Shown here piece by piece: positions 24,968 to 32,942 of a stretch of DNA of 42,170 bases. The notes below the pieces were generated by a model. That model did not search any database and was not told the DNA's origin. It saw nothing but the letters and a program-made list of their open reading frames with translations. How positions within the stretch are numbered: the first letter of the stretch is position 1; every line of letters begins with the position of its first letter. The DNA lies in NCBI GenBank assembly GCA_026399095.1, contig JAPLRP010000085.1, positions 1 through 42,170 of the forward strand, written 5' to 3'. Source of the stretch: Methylococcales bacterium (GTDB lineage Bacteria; Pseudomonadota; Gammaproteobacteria; Methylococcales; Methylomonadaceae). The translations under genes and the position numbers were made by a program.

Positions 24968-25324
24968 ATGAATACTAAAAAGTTAACTATCGGAATAACT
25001 TCTGTTATTTTGTTGGCGGCTTCTACGCTTGGTTTTGCAACTGATACAGCCAAAGTAGAAACGTCAAAAGTTGAGGCCCCTAAAGCGGATAGTTCAAAAA
25101 AGCCATTAGGTAAATTAACGTGTGAAGATTTTATAGCCGTGGAAGACATTATCAAACCGCAATACGTTATTGCTGGAAATGCTTATACGAAAGGTGGCAA
25201 GGCTAAAAATGCGGTTATTGAAGTTATTGATACCGAAACACTGGTTCCTATTCTTGTTGAAGAATGTCAAAAAGCCCCAAAAGAATCATTTTGGGCAAAG
25301 CTTAAAAGTAAATTAAAGCTCTAA
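24968..25324 (+). CDS. HdeA/HdeB-family acid-stress chaperone, periplasmic
   Basis: A 118-residue secreted protein with a signal peptide (about 1-24, cut after LGFA) and a Lys/Ser/Val-rich linker (25-47) absent from Escherichia coli HdeA. The mature domain begins KLTCEDFIAVED and contains GNAYTKGGKAKNAVIEV and VPILVEECQKAPKESFW; the cysteines at 52 and 100 form the single disulfide that holds the HdeA fold. In enterics such proteins unfold at acid pH and protect periplasmic proteins. ATGAGGATG just upstream contains the ribosome site. Confidence 0.8.
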   Translation: MNTKKLTIGITSVILLAASTLGFATDTAKVETSKVEAPKADSSKKPLGKLTCEDFIAVEDIIKPQYVIAGNAYTKGGKAKNAVIEVIDTETLVPILVEECQKAPKESFWAKLKSKLKL

Positions 25325-25331
25325 GTCACTT

Positions 25332-25365
25332 ACTGGTATTACGTGAACTACTGCGTAATGCCAGT
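25332..25365. terminator. Bidirectional terminator-like hairpin after the HdeA-like gene
   Basis: A 12-bp stem, ACTGGTATTACG / CGTAATGCCAGT with one G.U pair and a 10-base loop, lies between the HdeA-like gene and the convergent orphan gene. Its placement and stability suit a shared terminator. Confidence 0.65.
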
Positions 25366-25390
25366 GAATAAGACAAATTTTACAAAGATT

Positions 25391-26002
25391 CTATTGGGTC
25401 GCTATACACTCTATAACCCCCCGTACTTTTTTAGTAGCAGTTGATAAATCAACTGTTACTTTTGACAGGATTACGGCGCCTAAACCATTTGCAGTATAGT
25501 CTCTCAACTCGGGGCAATTTTGTAACGTAGGTTTTGCTTTTGTATGAGTTAAATAGGTGAGACTATCGTTTGTTACTGTGACAGGATCTTCATAGGTGTC
25601 AGTAAATATAACATTTCTGGTGCGAAGATCATACGCTATAAGTTCCCGATATGAAGGACCTGTTCCACTATCCAGCACCAGAAAATTATCAGTAAAAGTT
25701 AAGAAATAGCCCGCTGATACGTTCTTTATTTCAAAATCATCATTTGACACGACATAAGCACAAGGGAAAGTAGTGTTTGGACTGGTTTTGTATTTTATTA
25801 AAATAGTTGAGCCGACCGCATCAGTAAGATTTTTTTGTATTGCGAAGTATTGGCTTGAGTCATGGCATTCCAATCCTGTTGAAGCAATATCAGGTTCGGA
25901 AATTGAGGCAGTTTTATGGGTGTTTAAAAAATAAAATAGGCCAGTTGCACTCAATAGAGTAATCACTAATAACCCAACGATAATCTTTGTGTTTTTATTC
26001 AT
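25391..26002 (-). CDS. Orphan periplasmic protein with N-terminal membrane anchor, 203 aa
   Basis: Not recognised. Residues 7-26 form a single hydrophobic helix after a Lys-containing start, so the rest is probably periplasmic. Four cysteines (46, 81, 163 and 199) could make two disulfides. The body is rich in beta-strand-forming Val, Thr, Ile and Tyr (ILIKYKTS, YFLTFTDNFLVLD, RNVIFTDTY). It is immediately downstream of the SMR efflux gene (73-base gap) on the same strand and convergent with the HdeA-like gene. Possibly part of the same transcript as SMR, but no functional link can be argued. Confidence 0.65.
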   Translation of the reverse strand: MNKNTKIIVGLLVITLLSATGLFYFLNTHKTASISEPDIASTGLECHDSSQYFAIQKNLTDAVGSTILIKYKTSPNTTFPCAYVVSNDDFEIKNVSAGYFLTFTDNFLVLDSGTGPSYRELIAYDLRTRNVIFTDTYEDPVTVTNDSLTYLTHTKAKPTLQNCPELRDYTANGLGAVILSKVTVDLSTATKKVRGVIECIATQ

Positions 26003-26075
26003 GAATTTTAAGCTACGTCGTTTGTTGTTTACAGAAAAACCAGATGTGATTTTTTTAAATCAGATGCACTGTTTT

Positions 26076-26405
26076 TTAGTGAGAGACTGACTTGGAAAAA
26101 AGAGTTAACACAACGACTCCAACACAAATAAAAGTAATGCCGATAAATGCAGTCAAGTTAAGTGACTGATTGTAAATAGCCCATCCAATCAACGACACCA
26201 AGGCTACGCCAACACCTGACCAAATTGCATAAGCAACACCGACGGGTACCGTTCGTAAGGTCAGTGAAAGAAAGTAGAATGAGGCAGAATAACCAATAAC
26301 TACAATTAATGAGGGAGCCCAACGGGTAAATCCATCTGCTGCTTTAAGTGAAGATGTTGCAATAACTTCAGACAAGATTGCAATTGTTAAGTAAATCCAG
26401 TGCAT
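26076..26405 (-). CDS. SMR-family multidrug efflux protein, EmrE/Qac type
   Basis: A four-helix inner-membrane proton antiporter of 109 residues. The essential Glu is in the first helix (IAILSEVIATSSLK), and GVAYAIWSGVGVALVSLIGW in helix 3 closely matches EmrE, as does FICVGVVVLTLFSKS at the end. The pattern is that of the Qac subtype that exports quaternary ammonium and other lipophilic cations, not the guanidinium (Gdx) subtype. EmrE-like proteins act as antiparallel dimers. A small dyad CGGGA/TCCCG lies 29 bases upstream of the start. Confidence 0.95.
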   Translation of the reverse strand: MHWIYLTIAILSEVIATSSLKAADGFTRWAPSLIVVIGYSASFYFLSLTLRTVPVGVAYAIWSGVGVALVSLIGWAIYNQSLNLTAFIGITFICVGVVVLTLFSKSVSH

Positions 26406-26433
26406 AAATTACTAAAATACAATAAACATGTTG

Positions 26434-26447
26434 CGGGATATGTCCCG
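26434..26447 (-). promoter_or_regulatory. Short dyad upstream of the SMR gene
   Basis: CGGGA and TCCCG separated by four bases, 29-42 bases before the SMR start. It might be a small operator or a leader hairpin. The loop is CATA on the coding strand and therefore does not fit the ACGR loops of guanidine-II riboswitches. No gene is seen in the rest of 26406-26654. Confidence 0.25.
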
Positions 26448-26654
26448 AAATTAGGTTAAACAAAAAACCGATTGAAATCAGCTAAGTGGGTTGTATTTTT
26501 TTTATAACCAATTTACAAGGCGTTCCACCACAAGCTATTCTTAATGTAGGCGTGTTTTAGATAAACATTAGAAATACCATTTATCAGGGTTGCTGCTGAG
26601 GACAAGGGTGGCAATCATACTTTATTGTTATTGCGGTTCTGTGTGTCGTTCAAC

Positions 26655-27671
26655 TTAAAATGCACGAACAGTCCGCACCCGGTAGGTAAGGTTTTTATTG
26701 CTGTTTAATTGATGCCCCGTATAGAAATTTTGGAACCACGCGTTAAAACTACCGCTCTCGGTAGAGCTCCAATAGAGGTGATCGGCAAAACCACCGACCA
26801 GATTTCTGTGTTCATATAACAGTTGGAGTTCATCCTTGGTTGGCAGATGCCAGTTCAGTCGGTTAGTGCCCGTTAATTGTTTAGCGTCATGCCAAGTCGC
26901 TTTAATTGAGGCATCTTCTGAATTCGCTGCCAGGCCATGATGACCAGAAGCATCGACATAAAAAACGATACCACCGTCATGAAGAATGTCACCTAGCTTA
27001 TAAGTAGAAAGCTGTTCTTTTACTGGGGTTGGTTGAAAATAATTAAGCTGATATTTTCCTTTTATGGCTTCAATAACATCGTATGCGTTTAGATTGCTGC
27101 CTGAAACGGCAACAATTTTATTAATTTCTTTTGCGGCATCGCGTCTTTCTTTGCTTAGAAGCCAGCGTGAAAACTTCTGAATATCTTTATTTTTGCCAAA
27201 ATATTTTTCAATAAATTCGGCTTCGAATTGTTTTGCTATCAATTCGGCTTGATCAAAACGTTTGGTTTCCAATATTTCAAGTTTAAATGTAAAAGCCAAG
27301 TCTTTTGATAAAGTATGAAGGTTCTGATATAAATCGTTTAGACCTTTAACAAGCTCAACAGCGACTAACCAACCGGCTTCCAGTTCATTAGTGCCGTTAT
27401 TTTTTGAATCTTTTTCTTCAAGATCGGGTTCGTATTGATTTTTTGTTGCTGATTGCTCTGAGGCATATTTTTTACGTTTTACTGGATCTATCAAGACTGC
27501 ATAGGCTTCGTTAATTTCTTTGGTTTTTCTTATTGCTTCCTCTTTATCACCCTCATATCTATCGGGGTGGTAAATCATCATCAGTGCTTTATAGGCCGCT
27601 TTTATGACGACCATCTCTGCGCTATCAATAACACCTAATATTCTGTAAAAATCTTTTTGTGTTGCGCTCAT
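26655..27671 (-). CDS. DnaJ-domain protein fused to a C-terminal Lcl (DUF1566) domain
   Basis: A 338-residue protein of unusual composition. The N-terminal J domain (about residues 6-70) has DFYRILGV, the essential HPD at 35-37 in YHPDRYEGDK, and the helix IRKTKEINEAYAVLIDPVKRKKYA, so it should stimulate an Hsp70. A charged helical middle (about 75-215) has no recognised domain. The C-terminal part, from about 225, is a Lcl/DUF1566-type domain: ILHDGGIVFYVDASGHHGL, ATWHDAKQLTG, WHLPTKDELQLLYEHR, LYWSSTESGSFNAW and YRVRTVRAF. No signal peptide, so it is cytoplasmic. It stands alone. Function unknown; the C-terminal domain may be a binding module. Confidence 0.85.
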   Translation of the reverse strand: MSATQKDFYRILGVIDSAEMVVIKAAYKALMMIYHPDRYEGDKEEAIRKTKEINEAYAVLIDPVKRKKYASEQSATKNQYEPDLEEKDSKNNGTNELEAGWLVAVELVKGLNDLYQNLHTLSKDLAFTFKLEILETKRFDQAELIAKQFEAEFIEKYFGKNKDIQKFSRWLLSKERRDAAKEINKIVAVSGSNLNAYDVIEAIKGKYQLNYFQPTPVKEQLSTYKLGDILHDGGIVFYVDASGHHGLAANSEDASIKATWHDAKQLTGTNRLNWHLPTKDELQLLYEHRNLVGGFADHLYWSSTESGSFNAWFQNFYTGHQLNSNKNLTYRVRTVRAF

Positions 27672-27849
27672 CTTGCACCGTGAGGGATTTGATTAAAGCT
27701 AATTATTGCTTTATCAGTCATCTTTTTTAAATGGAGTCGCTTAATAAACTGTAATCTGAAGTCAGATTTTACAAAAGACACGCCGGTTCTCAAATTAAAG
27801 AGTGGGAGGCAGGGCATCTTTATGAACGGGTGTTTTTTGTTAATGGTTT

Positions 27850-29127
27850 TTAGCCTTTAATCGCTTTAAAGCCAATATCTGTCCGGTAATAAATATGGTT
27901 CCAATGGATGCTGTTGGCAACTTCATACGCTTTGGTTTGTGCCTCTTGAATATCGTGGCCTAACGCACAAGCGCATAAAACACGACCACCTGACGTCGTT
28001 ATAGTTTCGCCAATAAATTGTGTGCCGGCATGAAATACTTTGCTGTCTTTTTGTTCTTGTGCGGGTAATCCGGAAATGACATCACCTTGATGATAGGTAT
28101 CGGGGTAGCCTCCAGCCGCCAAAACAACCCCTAATGCGGCTCTTTCATCCCATTCAGTCGTGACTTTATCAAGTGCTCCTGCCAAGGCGGCTTCGCAAAG
28201 CTCGACCAGATCACTTTTCATGCGCATCATAATGGGTTGTGTTTCAGGATCACCAAAACGGCAGTTATATTCTAAAACTTTAATAGTGCCATCAGGCGCA
28301 ATCATTAAGCCGGCGTAGAGAAAACCGGTATAAGGCAGACCATCGTCAGTCATACCTTTTAAGGTGGGTTCGATGACATCACGCATTACCCTGTCATAAA
28401 TCTCTGGAGTGACTACCGGAGCAGGGGAGTAAGCTCCCATGCCGCCAGTATTGGGACCTTTATCACCATTATCACGGGCTTTATGGTCTTGGGATGTGGC
28501 CATCGGTAAGGCATGTTTGCCATCGGCAATCACGATAAAGCTGGCTTCTTCACCTTGCAGAAATTCTTCAATAACTACTCGGTTACCGGCTTCTCCAAAC
28601 ACATTGCCGGACAACATGTCTTCAACTGCGCCGATGGCTTCTTGTTCGGTTTGTGCGACGATAACGCCTTTACCGGCTGCTAAGCCGTCGGCTTTGACAA
28701 CAATAGGTGCACCTTGTTCTTGGATATAGGCAATAGCCAGATTTTTATCAGTAAAGGATTGGTAATGGGCTGTTGGAATATTATGACGAATCATAAAGTC
28801 TTTACAATAAGACTTGGAGCCCTCCAATTGAGCGGCTTTAGCAGAAGGACCGAAGCATTTCAAACCTGCGCGCTGAAAGCTGTCAACAATGCCCATTACC
28901 AAAGGTATTTCAGGGCCGATGATCGTTAAATCAATAGCTTCTGCTTGGGCAAATGCCAGTAATCCTGAAATATCCTCAACAGCGATGGCTACGTTTTCAA
29001 CTGAAGATTCAAGTGCTGTGCCTGGATTACCCGGTGCGACAAATACTTTTTCGACTTTAGGTGATTGTTTAGCTTTCCAGGCAAGGGCATGTTCACGACC
29101 GCCGCCACCGACTATGAGGATCTTCAT
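27850..29127 (-). CDS. purD: Phosphoribosylamine-glycine ligase
   Basis: ATP-grasp enzyme for the second step of purine synthesis. 425 residues. The N-terminal MKILIVGGGGREHALAWK, IGPEIPLVMGIVD, FGPSAKAAQLEGSK, the ATP-binding VVKADGLAAGKGVIVA, and VLEYNCRFGDPETQPIM near residue 290 are all typical. It is the last gene of the dusB-fis-purH-purD run, 98 bases behind purH. A non-coding tail of 178 bases to the next gene contains no clear feature. Confidence 0.98.
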   Translation of the reverse strand: MKILIVGGGGREHALAWKAKQSPKVEKVFVAPGNPGTALESSVENVAIAVEDISGLLAFAQAEAIDLTIIGPEIPLVMGIVDSFQRAGLKCFGPSAKAAQLEGSKSYCKDFMIRHNIPTAHYQSFTDKNLAIAYIQEQGAPIVVKADGLAAGKGVIVAQTEQEAIGAVEDMLSGNVFGEAGNRVVIEEFLQGEEASFIVIADGKHALPMATSQDHKARDNGDKGPNTGGMGAYSPAPVVTPEIYDRVMRDVIEPTLKGMTDDGLPYTGFLYAGLMIAPDGTIKVLEYNCRFGDPETQPIMMRMKSDLVELCEAALAGALDKVTTEWDERAALGVVLAAGGYPDTYHQGDVISGLPAQEQKDSKVFHAGTQFIGETITTSGGRVLCACALGHDIQEAQTKAYEVANSIHWNHIYYRTDIGFKAIKG

Positions 29128-29225
29128 ATTAATACTCGTATTTTATAAAGGCAACTGTAGTTACCCAGTTCAATTTGTCAAAGGGCGATTTTGGTCGTCC
29201 AAACGTTATTCTTTGTAGTTGTTGA

Positions 29226-30785
29226 TTAATGCCTGAAATGGCGCATCCCAGAAAAGACCATTGCTATATTATGCTCATCAGCGGCGGCAATGACTTCGTT
29301 ATCACGCATAGAACCACCCGGTTGAATAATCGCGGTAATGCCGGCTTCTGCAGCGGCATCTATACCATCTCTAAACGGAAAGAAGGCATCTGAAGCCATC
29401 GCTGAGCCGGGGACGATCAAGCCTTCATCAGCTGCTTTAATGCCGGCAATTTTAGCAGAATAGACGCGACTCATTTGTCCGGCACCTACGCCGATGGTTT
29501 GGCCATTCTTGCAATAAACAATAGCATTGGATTTAACGAACTTGGCAACTTTCCAGGCAAATAATAAATCAGCCAATTCTTGTTTAGTTGGTGTGCGTTG
29601 ACTAACTACTTTGATGTCATTGCTACTAATTTCACCTAAATCTTTATCCTGAACCAGAAGGCCACCGGCAATCCGTTTAAAATCAAAAGATGCTTGATTA
29701 ACTAAACCCCATACGCCACATTCCAAAACCCGAATGTTTTGTTTTTCGGCTAGAACGGTTTGTGCCGCGCTACTGATTGACGGGGCAATGATCACTTCGA
29801 CAAATTGACGTTTGATAATTTCAGCTGCGGTTTGCTCATCCAGTTCTTGGTTAAAAGCGATAATCCCACCAAATGCCGAGGTTGGATCTGTTGCATAAGC
29901 TTTGTTGTAGGCGGTCAGAATATCATCAGCCTCAGCAACGCCGCAGGGATTGGCATGCTTAACAATAACGCAGGTGGGTTTATCTTTAAAAGATTTTACA
30001 CATTCCAGTGCTGCATCAGCGTCGGCAATGTTATTGTAAGATAATTCTTTACCTTGAAGTTGGCGTGCAGCGGCAATCGTACCCGAAGCGGGAGATTTCT
30101 CGCGATAAAAAGCTGCGTTTTGATGCGGGTTTTCACCATAACGCATGGTTTGGTTATGATAAAACTGTAGATTGAGCGTTTCTGGAAACTGAATTCCGTT
30201 GATATTACCTAAATATGTTGCAATTGCCGTGTCATAACGAGCGGTGTGTTCAAAGCTTTTTAGCGCCAAATTAAAACGCGTTGTATCTGACAGACAGTTA
30301 TTAGATTTTTTGAGTTCGGCAATGGTTTCAGCGTAGTCAGTAGGGTGCACAATAATAGCGACATCTGCATGATTTTTTGCTGCGGCGCGAATCATGGTAG
30401 GGCCACCAATATCAATATTTTCAATAGCAGTTTCCAAATCGCAGTTTGGATTAGCTACCGTTTGTTCAAAGGGATAGAGATTAACAACGACCATATCGAT
30501 TGGACTGATTCCGTTCTTAGCCATGATTTCATCATCAATGCCGCGACGCCCTAAAATGCCACCATGAACTTTGGGGTGCAAAGTTTTAACCCGGCCATCC
30601 ATCATTTCTGGAAAACCCGTGTAATCAGATACTTCAATCACCGGTATTTTATGTTCTGCCAGTGTTTTAGCGGTGCCGCCCGTAGAAAGAATTTCAATAC
30701 CCAACTGACTCAATTCCTGACAAAACTCAACGATACCTGATTTATCAGAAACGCTGATTAGAGCGCGAGTTATTTTTTTATTCAT
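29226..30785 (-). CDS. purH: Bifunctional AICAR transformylase / IMP cyclohydrolase
   Basis: Catalyses the last two steps to IMP; the formyl donor is 10-formyl-THF, linking it to folate metabolism. 519 residues, normal. The IMP cyclohydrolase domain shows [43 protein letters not shown] and VVNLYPF. The transformylase domain shows [27 protein letters not shown] with the catalytic Lys-His, [19 protein letters not shown] and the end [10 protein letters not shown]. It lies 67 bases behind fis and 98 before purD. Confidence 0.98.
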   Translation of the reverse strand: MNKKITRALISVSDKSGIVEFCQELSQLGIEILSTGGTAKTLAEHKIPVIEVSDYTGFPEMMDGRVKTLHPKVHGGILGRRGIDDEIMAKNGISPIDMVVVNLYPFEQTVANPNCDLETAIENIDIGGPTMIRAAAKNHADVAIIVHPTDYAETIAELKKSNNCLSDTTRFNLALKSFEHTARYDTAIATYLGNINGIQFPETLNLQFYHNQTMRYGENPHQNAAFYREKSPASGTIAAARQLQGKELSYNNIADADAALECVKSFKDKPTCVIVKHANPCGVAEADDILTAYNKAYATDPTSAFGGIIAFNQELDEQTAAEIIKRQFVEVIIAPSISSAAQTVLAEKQNIRVLECGVWGLVNQASFDFKRIAGGLLVQDKDLGEISSNDIKVVSQRTPTKQELADLLFAWKVAKFVKSNAIVYCKNGQTIGVGAGQMSRVYSAKIAGIKAADEGLIVPGSAMASDAFFPFRDGIDAAAEAGITAIIQPGGSMRDNEVIAAADEHNIAMVFSGMRHFRH

Positions 30786-30852
30786 GCAGACCTTTGAGTT
30801 TTAGAATGGTTTATAGATTAGTTTGGCTTCGTTGAGACTAATTAACAGAATT

Positions 30853-31137
30853 TTATGAGATACCGTATTGATCGAGCTTTTTGCGCAAAGTGCTTCGACT
30901 TAAGCCTAAGGCTTTGGCTGCTTTAGTTTGGTTGTAGCCGGCATGTTCCATTGCAGCTTCCAATAAAGGTTTTTCAACTTCAGAGATGACCATCGCGTGT
31001 AAATCCACAGCGTCATGACCACTTAGTTGAGAAAGATAGTGCTCTACTGCCTGTTTGACATACACAGAAAGTGGCAAGATTGCCATTCTTTTGCTATCTA
31101 AGTTAATGATTTCGGCACTTATTTGAGATGTGTTCAT
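30853..31137 (-). CDS. fis: DNA-binding protein Fis
   Basis: Nucleoid-associated factor that bends DNA and activates rRNA and other promoters. I use ATG at 31137 (94 residues); a GTG at 31149 is possible but overlaps dusB by 11 bases. The C-terminal half has the Fis core VEKPLLEAAMEHAGYNQTKAAKALGLSRSTLRKKL (helix-turn-helix visible as TKAAKALGLSRSTLRKKL) and ends KLDQYGIS, aligned with Escherichia coli Fis (98 residues). The dusB-fis operon is conserved in gammaproteobacteria, as here. Confidence 0.96.
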   Translation of the reverse strand: MNTSQISAEIINLDSKRMAILPLSVYVKQAVEHYLSQLSGHDAVDLHAMVISEVEKPLLEAAMEHAGYNQTKAAKALGLSRSTLRKKLDQYGIS

Positions 31138-31138
31138 A

Positions 31139-32122
31139 TTATGCAGCACTATCAGTTGATAAAAGATTAAATGCTGAATTGATCAGCACTTGTTGCCGGG
31201 TTGGACATTGGGCTTGGTTGATATTGTATTTGGTCTCTTCGGTAATCTTACCCAGATGTTTAAAATACCAGCCGATATGTTTCCTTGCTATTCTAACACC
31301 GCTGACATTTCCATAGAAGCTATATAGTTGTTCCAGGTGATCTAAAAGTGTGTTTTGAATGGCTGAAGCTGTTGGTTTCTCTAAGGATTCGCCGGTCTTA
31401 AGAAAATAGTTAATTTCATTAAACAACCATGGGTTTCCCTGAGCAGCTCGACCGATCATAATGGCATCTGCGCCTGTCGTCGTAAGCACATGGTGAGCTT
31501 TTTCAGCAGAATCAATATCTCCGTTGGCAATAATGGGAATACTAACTGATTCCTTAACTGTTTTAATGGTTTCATATTCTGCTTGCCCATTAAATTTACA
31601 AGCTCGGGTTCTTCCATGAAGGGTTAAAGCGGCTATTCCGGAATTTTCTGCTATTTTGGCAATCTCAACTGCATTGCGGCTGTATAAATCCCAACCGGTA
31701 CGAATTTTTAGGGTCACTGGAATATCAACCGCATTAACAACCGCATCCAATATTTTTTTGACTTGGACTTCGTCTCTTAATAAAGCTGATCCTGCCGCTA
31801 CTGAACAGACTTTTTTTGCCGGACAACCCATGTTTATGTCGATAATTTGGGCGCCACGTTGTGCATTAAATCTTGCTGCATCGGCCATCTGTTCCGGGTC
31901 TGTGCCTAAAATTTGTACAGAGCGGATACCGGACTCACCGATATGATCGGCTTTTAAAAGAGTTCGTTTATGGTGTCGTAAGGCTGGATTTGACGCTACC
32001 ATTTCGGATACCGCCAAACCTGCGCCGTATTGTTTACAAAGCTCTCTAAAAGGCCGGTCACTAATACCGGCCATGGGTGCCAGTATCAGTTTGTTTTTAA
32101 GGTGATAAGGGCCGATGTGCAT
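31139..32122 (-). CDS. dusB: tRNA-dihydrouridine synthase B
   Basis: FMN-dependent reduction of specific uridines of tRNA to dihydrouridine. 327 residues. The TIM-barrel start LILAPMAGISDRPFRELC, the catalytic-loop IDINMGCPAKKVCSVAAGSALL (about residues 93-114), TLKIRTGWD, TLHGRTR and PIIANGDI with DAIMIGRAAQGNPW are typical of DusB. It is the first gene of the standard dusB-fis pair; the 175-residue orphan gene lies 74 bases upstream. Confidence 0.97.
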   Translation of the reverse strand: MHIGPYHLKNKLILAPMAGISDRPFRELCKQYGAGLAVSEMVASNPALRHHKRTLLKADHIGESGIRSVQILGTDPEQMADAARFNAQRGAQIIDINMGCPAKKVCSVAAGSALLRDEVQVKKILDAVVNAVDIPVTLKIRTGWDLYSRNAVEIAKIAENSGIAALTLHGRTRACKFNGQAEYETIKTVKESVSIPIIANGDIDSAEKAHHVLTTTGADAIMIGRAAQGNPWLFNEINYFLKTGESLEKPTASAIQNTLLDHLEQLYSFYGNVSGVRIARKHIGWYFKHLGKITEETKYNINQAQCPTRQQVLINSAFNLLSTDSAA

Positions 32123-32196
32123 AAGGCAGGTTAAAGGTGCAAGGTTGAAGGGCGATCGTTGAGGTGCTGGTATTTACCTTTCCCCTTGAACCTAAC

Positions 32197-32724
32197 TCAT
32201 TTATCAGAAGAGTCATTCCAGATTGGATTGTCCCTATCTTCAGGATCCAGTTTTGCGATGTCTTCAGGGTAAATATGCCAGAAGGACTTATCAATTTTGG
32301 CATTACTGTAACTTTCTTTTTTTTCATGAGTGAAAGGACACCACCAGTTTTCAACAATTTTCACTAAATAAGCATGCCATTCAAAAAGAGCAACACTGAC
32401 CGGGCAATACCATGTGCAGTTTAATATCCAATAAAGCTTTGATTGGGCCAAGCTGAATTTAAATGAACCATCCATCGTGATTTGGTTTTTTAGATCATAG
32501 CGGTGCGAGCTTCTTTCTGGAAGAAAATCAGACAGGGTTTTAATGTTTTCACCGCCTATCATTTTTAAATGATAGTAAGTAAGGTAGGCGCTAAGAAATA
32601 CAAAGGGTAATGTTAGTATTGGCAAATAAACAAGAAGCAGACCTACCGCTCTTTGCAGGACAGGAATTTGTTTGTGATTTTTGCCGATTTCAGCACGGCC
32701 GGAACATGAATCGCAGGCTTTCAT
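32197..32724 (-). CDS. Cysteine-containing orphan membrane protein, 175 aa
   Basis: Not recognised. The start carries a CxxC pair (Cys 4 and 7, KACDSCSGRAE), resembling a zinc or redox knuckle. One strong helix spans about residues 23-48 (VLQRAVGLLLVYLPILTLPFVF in part). The rest is aromatic and includes Cys 103, 107 and 129 (LNCTWYCPVS; NWWCPFTHEKK) and an acidic tail (YPEDIAKLDPEDRDNP). It is 14 bases downstream of the 61-residue metal-binding protein and is very likely cotranscribed. A second frame at 32097-32357 overlapping it was rejected as a shadow. Metal handling or cytochrome-related assembly is a guess from its partner. Confidence 0.72.
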   Translation of the reverse strand: MKACDSCSGRAEIGKNHKQIPVLQRAVGLLLVYLPILTLPFVFLSAYLTYYHLKMIGGENIKTLSDFLPERSSHRYDLKNQITMDGSFKFSLAQSKLYWILNCTWYCPVSVALFEWHAYLVKIVENWWCPFTHEKKESYSNAKIDKSFWHIYPEDIAKLDPEDRDNPIWNDSSDK

Positions 32725-32738
32725 TTTTTTAGGTATCC

Positions 32739-32924
32739 TTATTTATTTTTAGATGGTTGTTCACTTAATGGTATTTCCTGGTATTCATTAAGGAGCTGGT
32801 AAATACTCAGGCATCCTGCGCAACAAAATTTTAGCAGGCCATCAGTTGTGTTAAGAGTAAAGCTTTTCAAAACTGCTTTTTGTCCGCAAAGAGTACAAGA
32901 GTTTTCATATTCTATAATGGGCAT
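32739..32924 (-). CDS. Small heavy-metal-associated cysteine protein (PF12156-like, stand-alone)
   Basis: A 61-residue protein with C10-x2-C13 (SCTLCGQ) and C34-C35-x2-C38 (FCCAGCLSIYQLLNE). The second motif is characteristic of the small metal-binding domain at the N-terminus of CtpA/CcoI-type copper-exporting P-type ATPases, which also occurs alone. No transmembrane segment; probably cytosolic copper or zinc binding. It lies between the rlmI-like gene (18-base gap) and the 175-residue orphan (14-base gap). The homologous ATPase is not in the window. Confidence 0.75.
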   Translation of the reverse strand: MPIIEYENSCTLCGQKAVLKSFTLNTTDGLLKFCCAGCLSIYQLLNEYQEIPLSEQPSKNK

Positions 32925-32942
32925 TAACCTGTCTCAACGATT

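Noticed and set aside
26406-26460. Guanidine-II riboswitch upstream of the SMR gene
   Set aside because: There is only one small hairpin and its loop is CATA, not ACGR; the SMR protein is of the EmrE type, not the guanidinium exporter type.
32097-32357. 86-residue minus-strand frame
   Set aside because: It overlaps the 175-residue gene and the dusB start in another frame, and has no domain or ribosome site.
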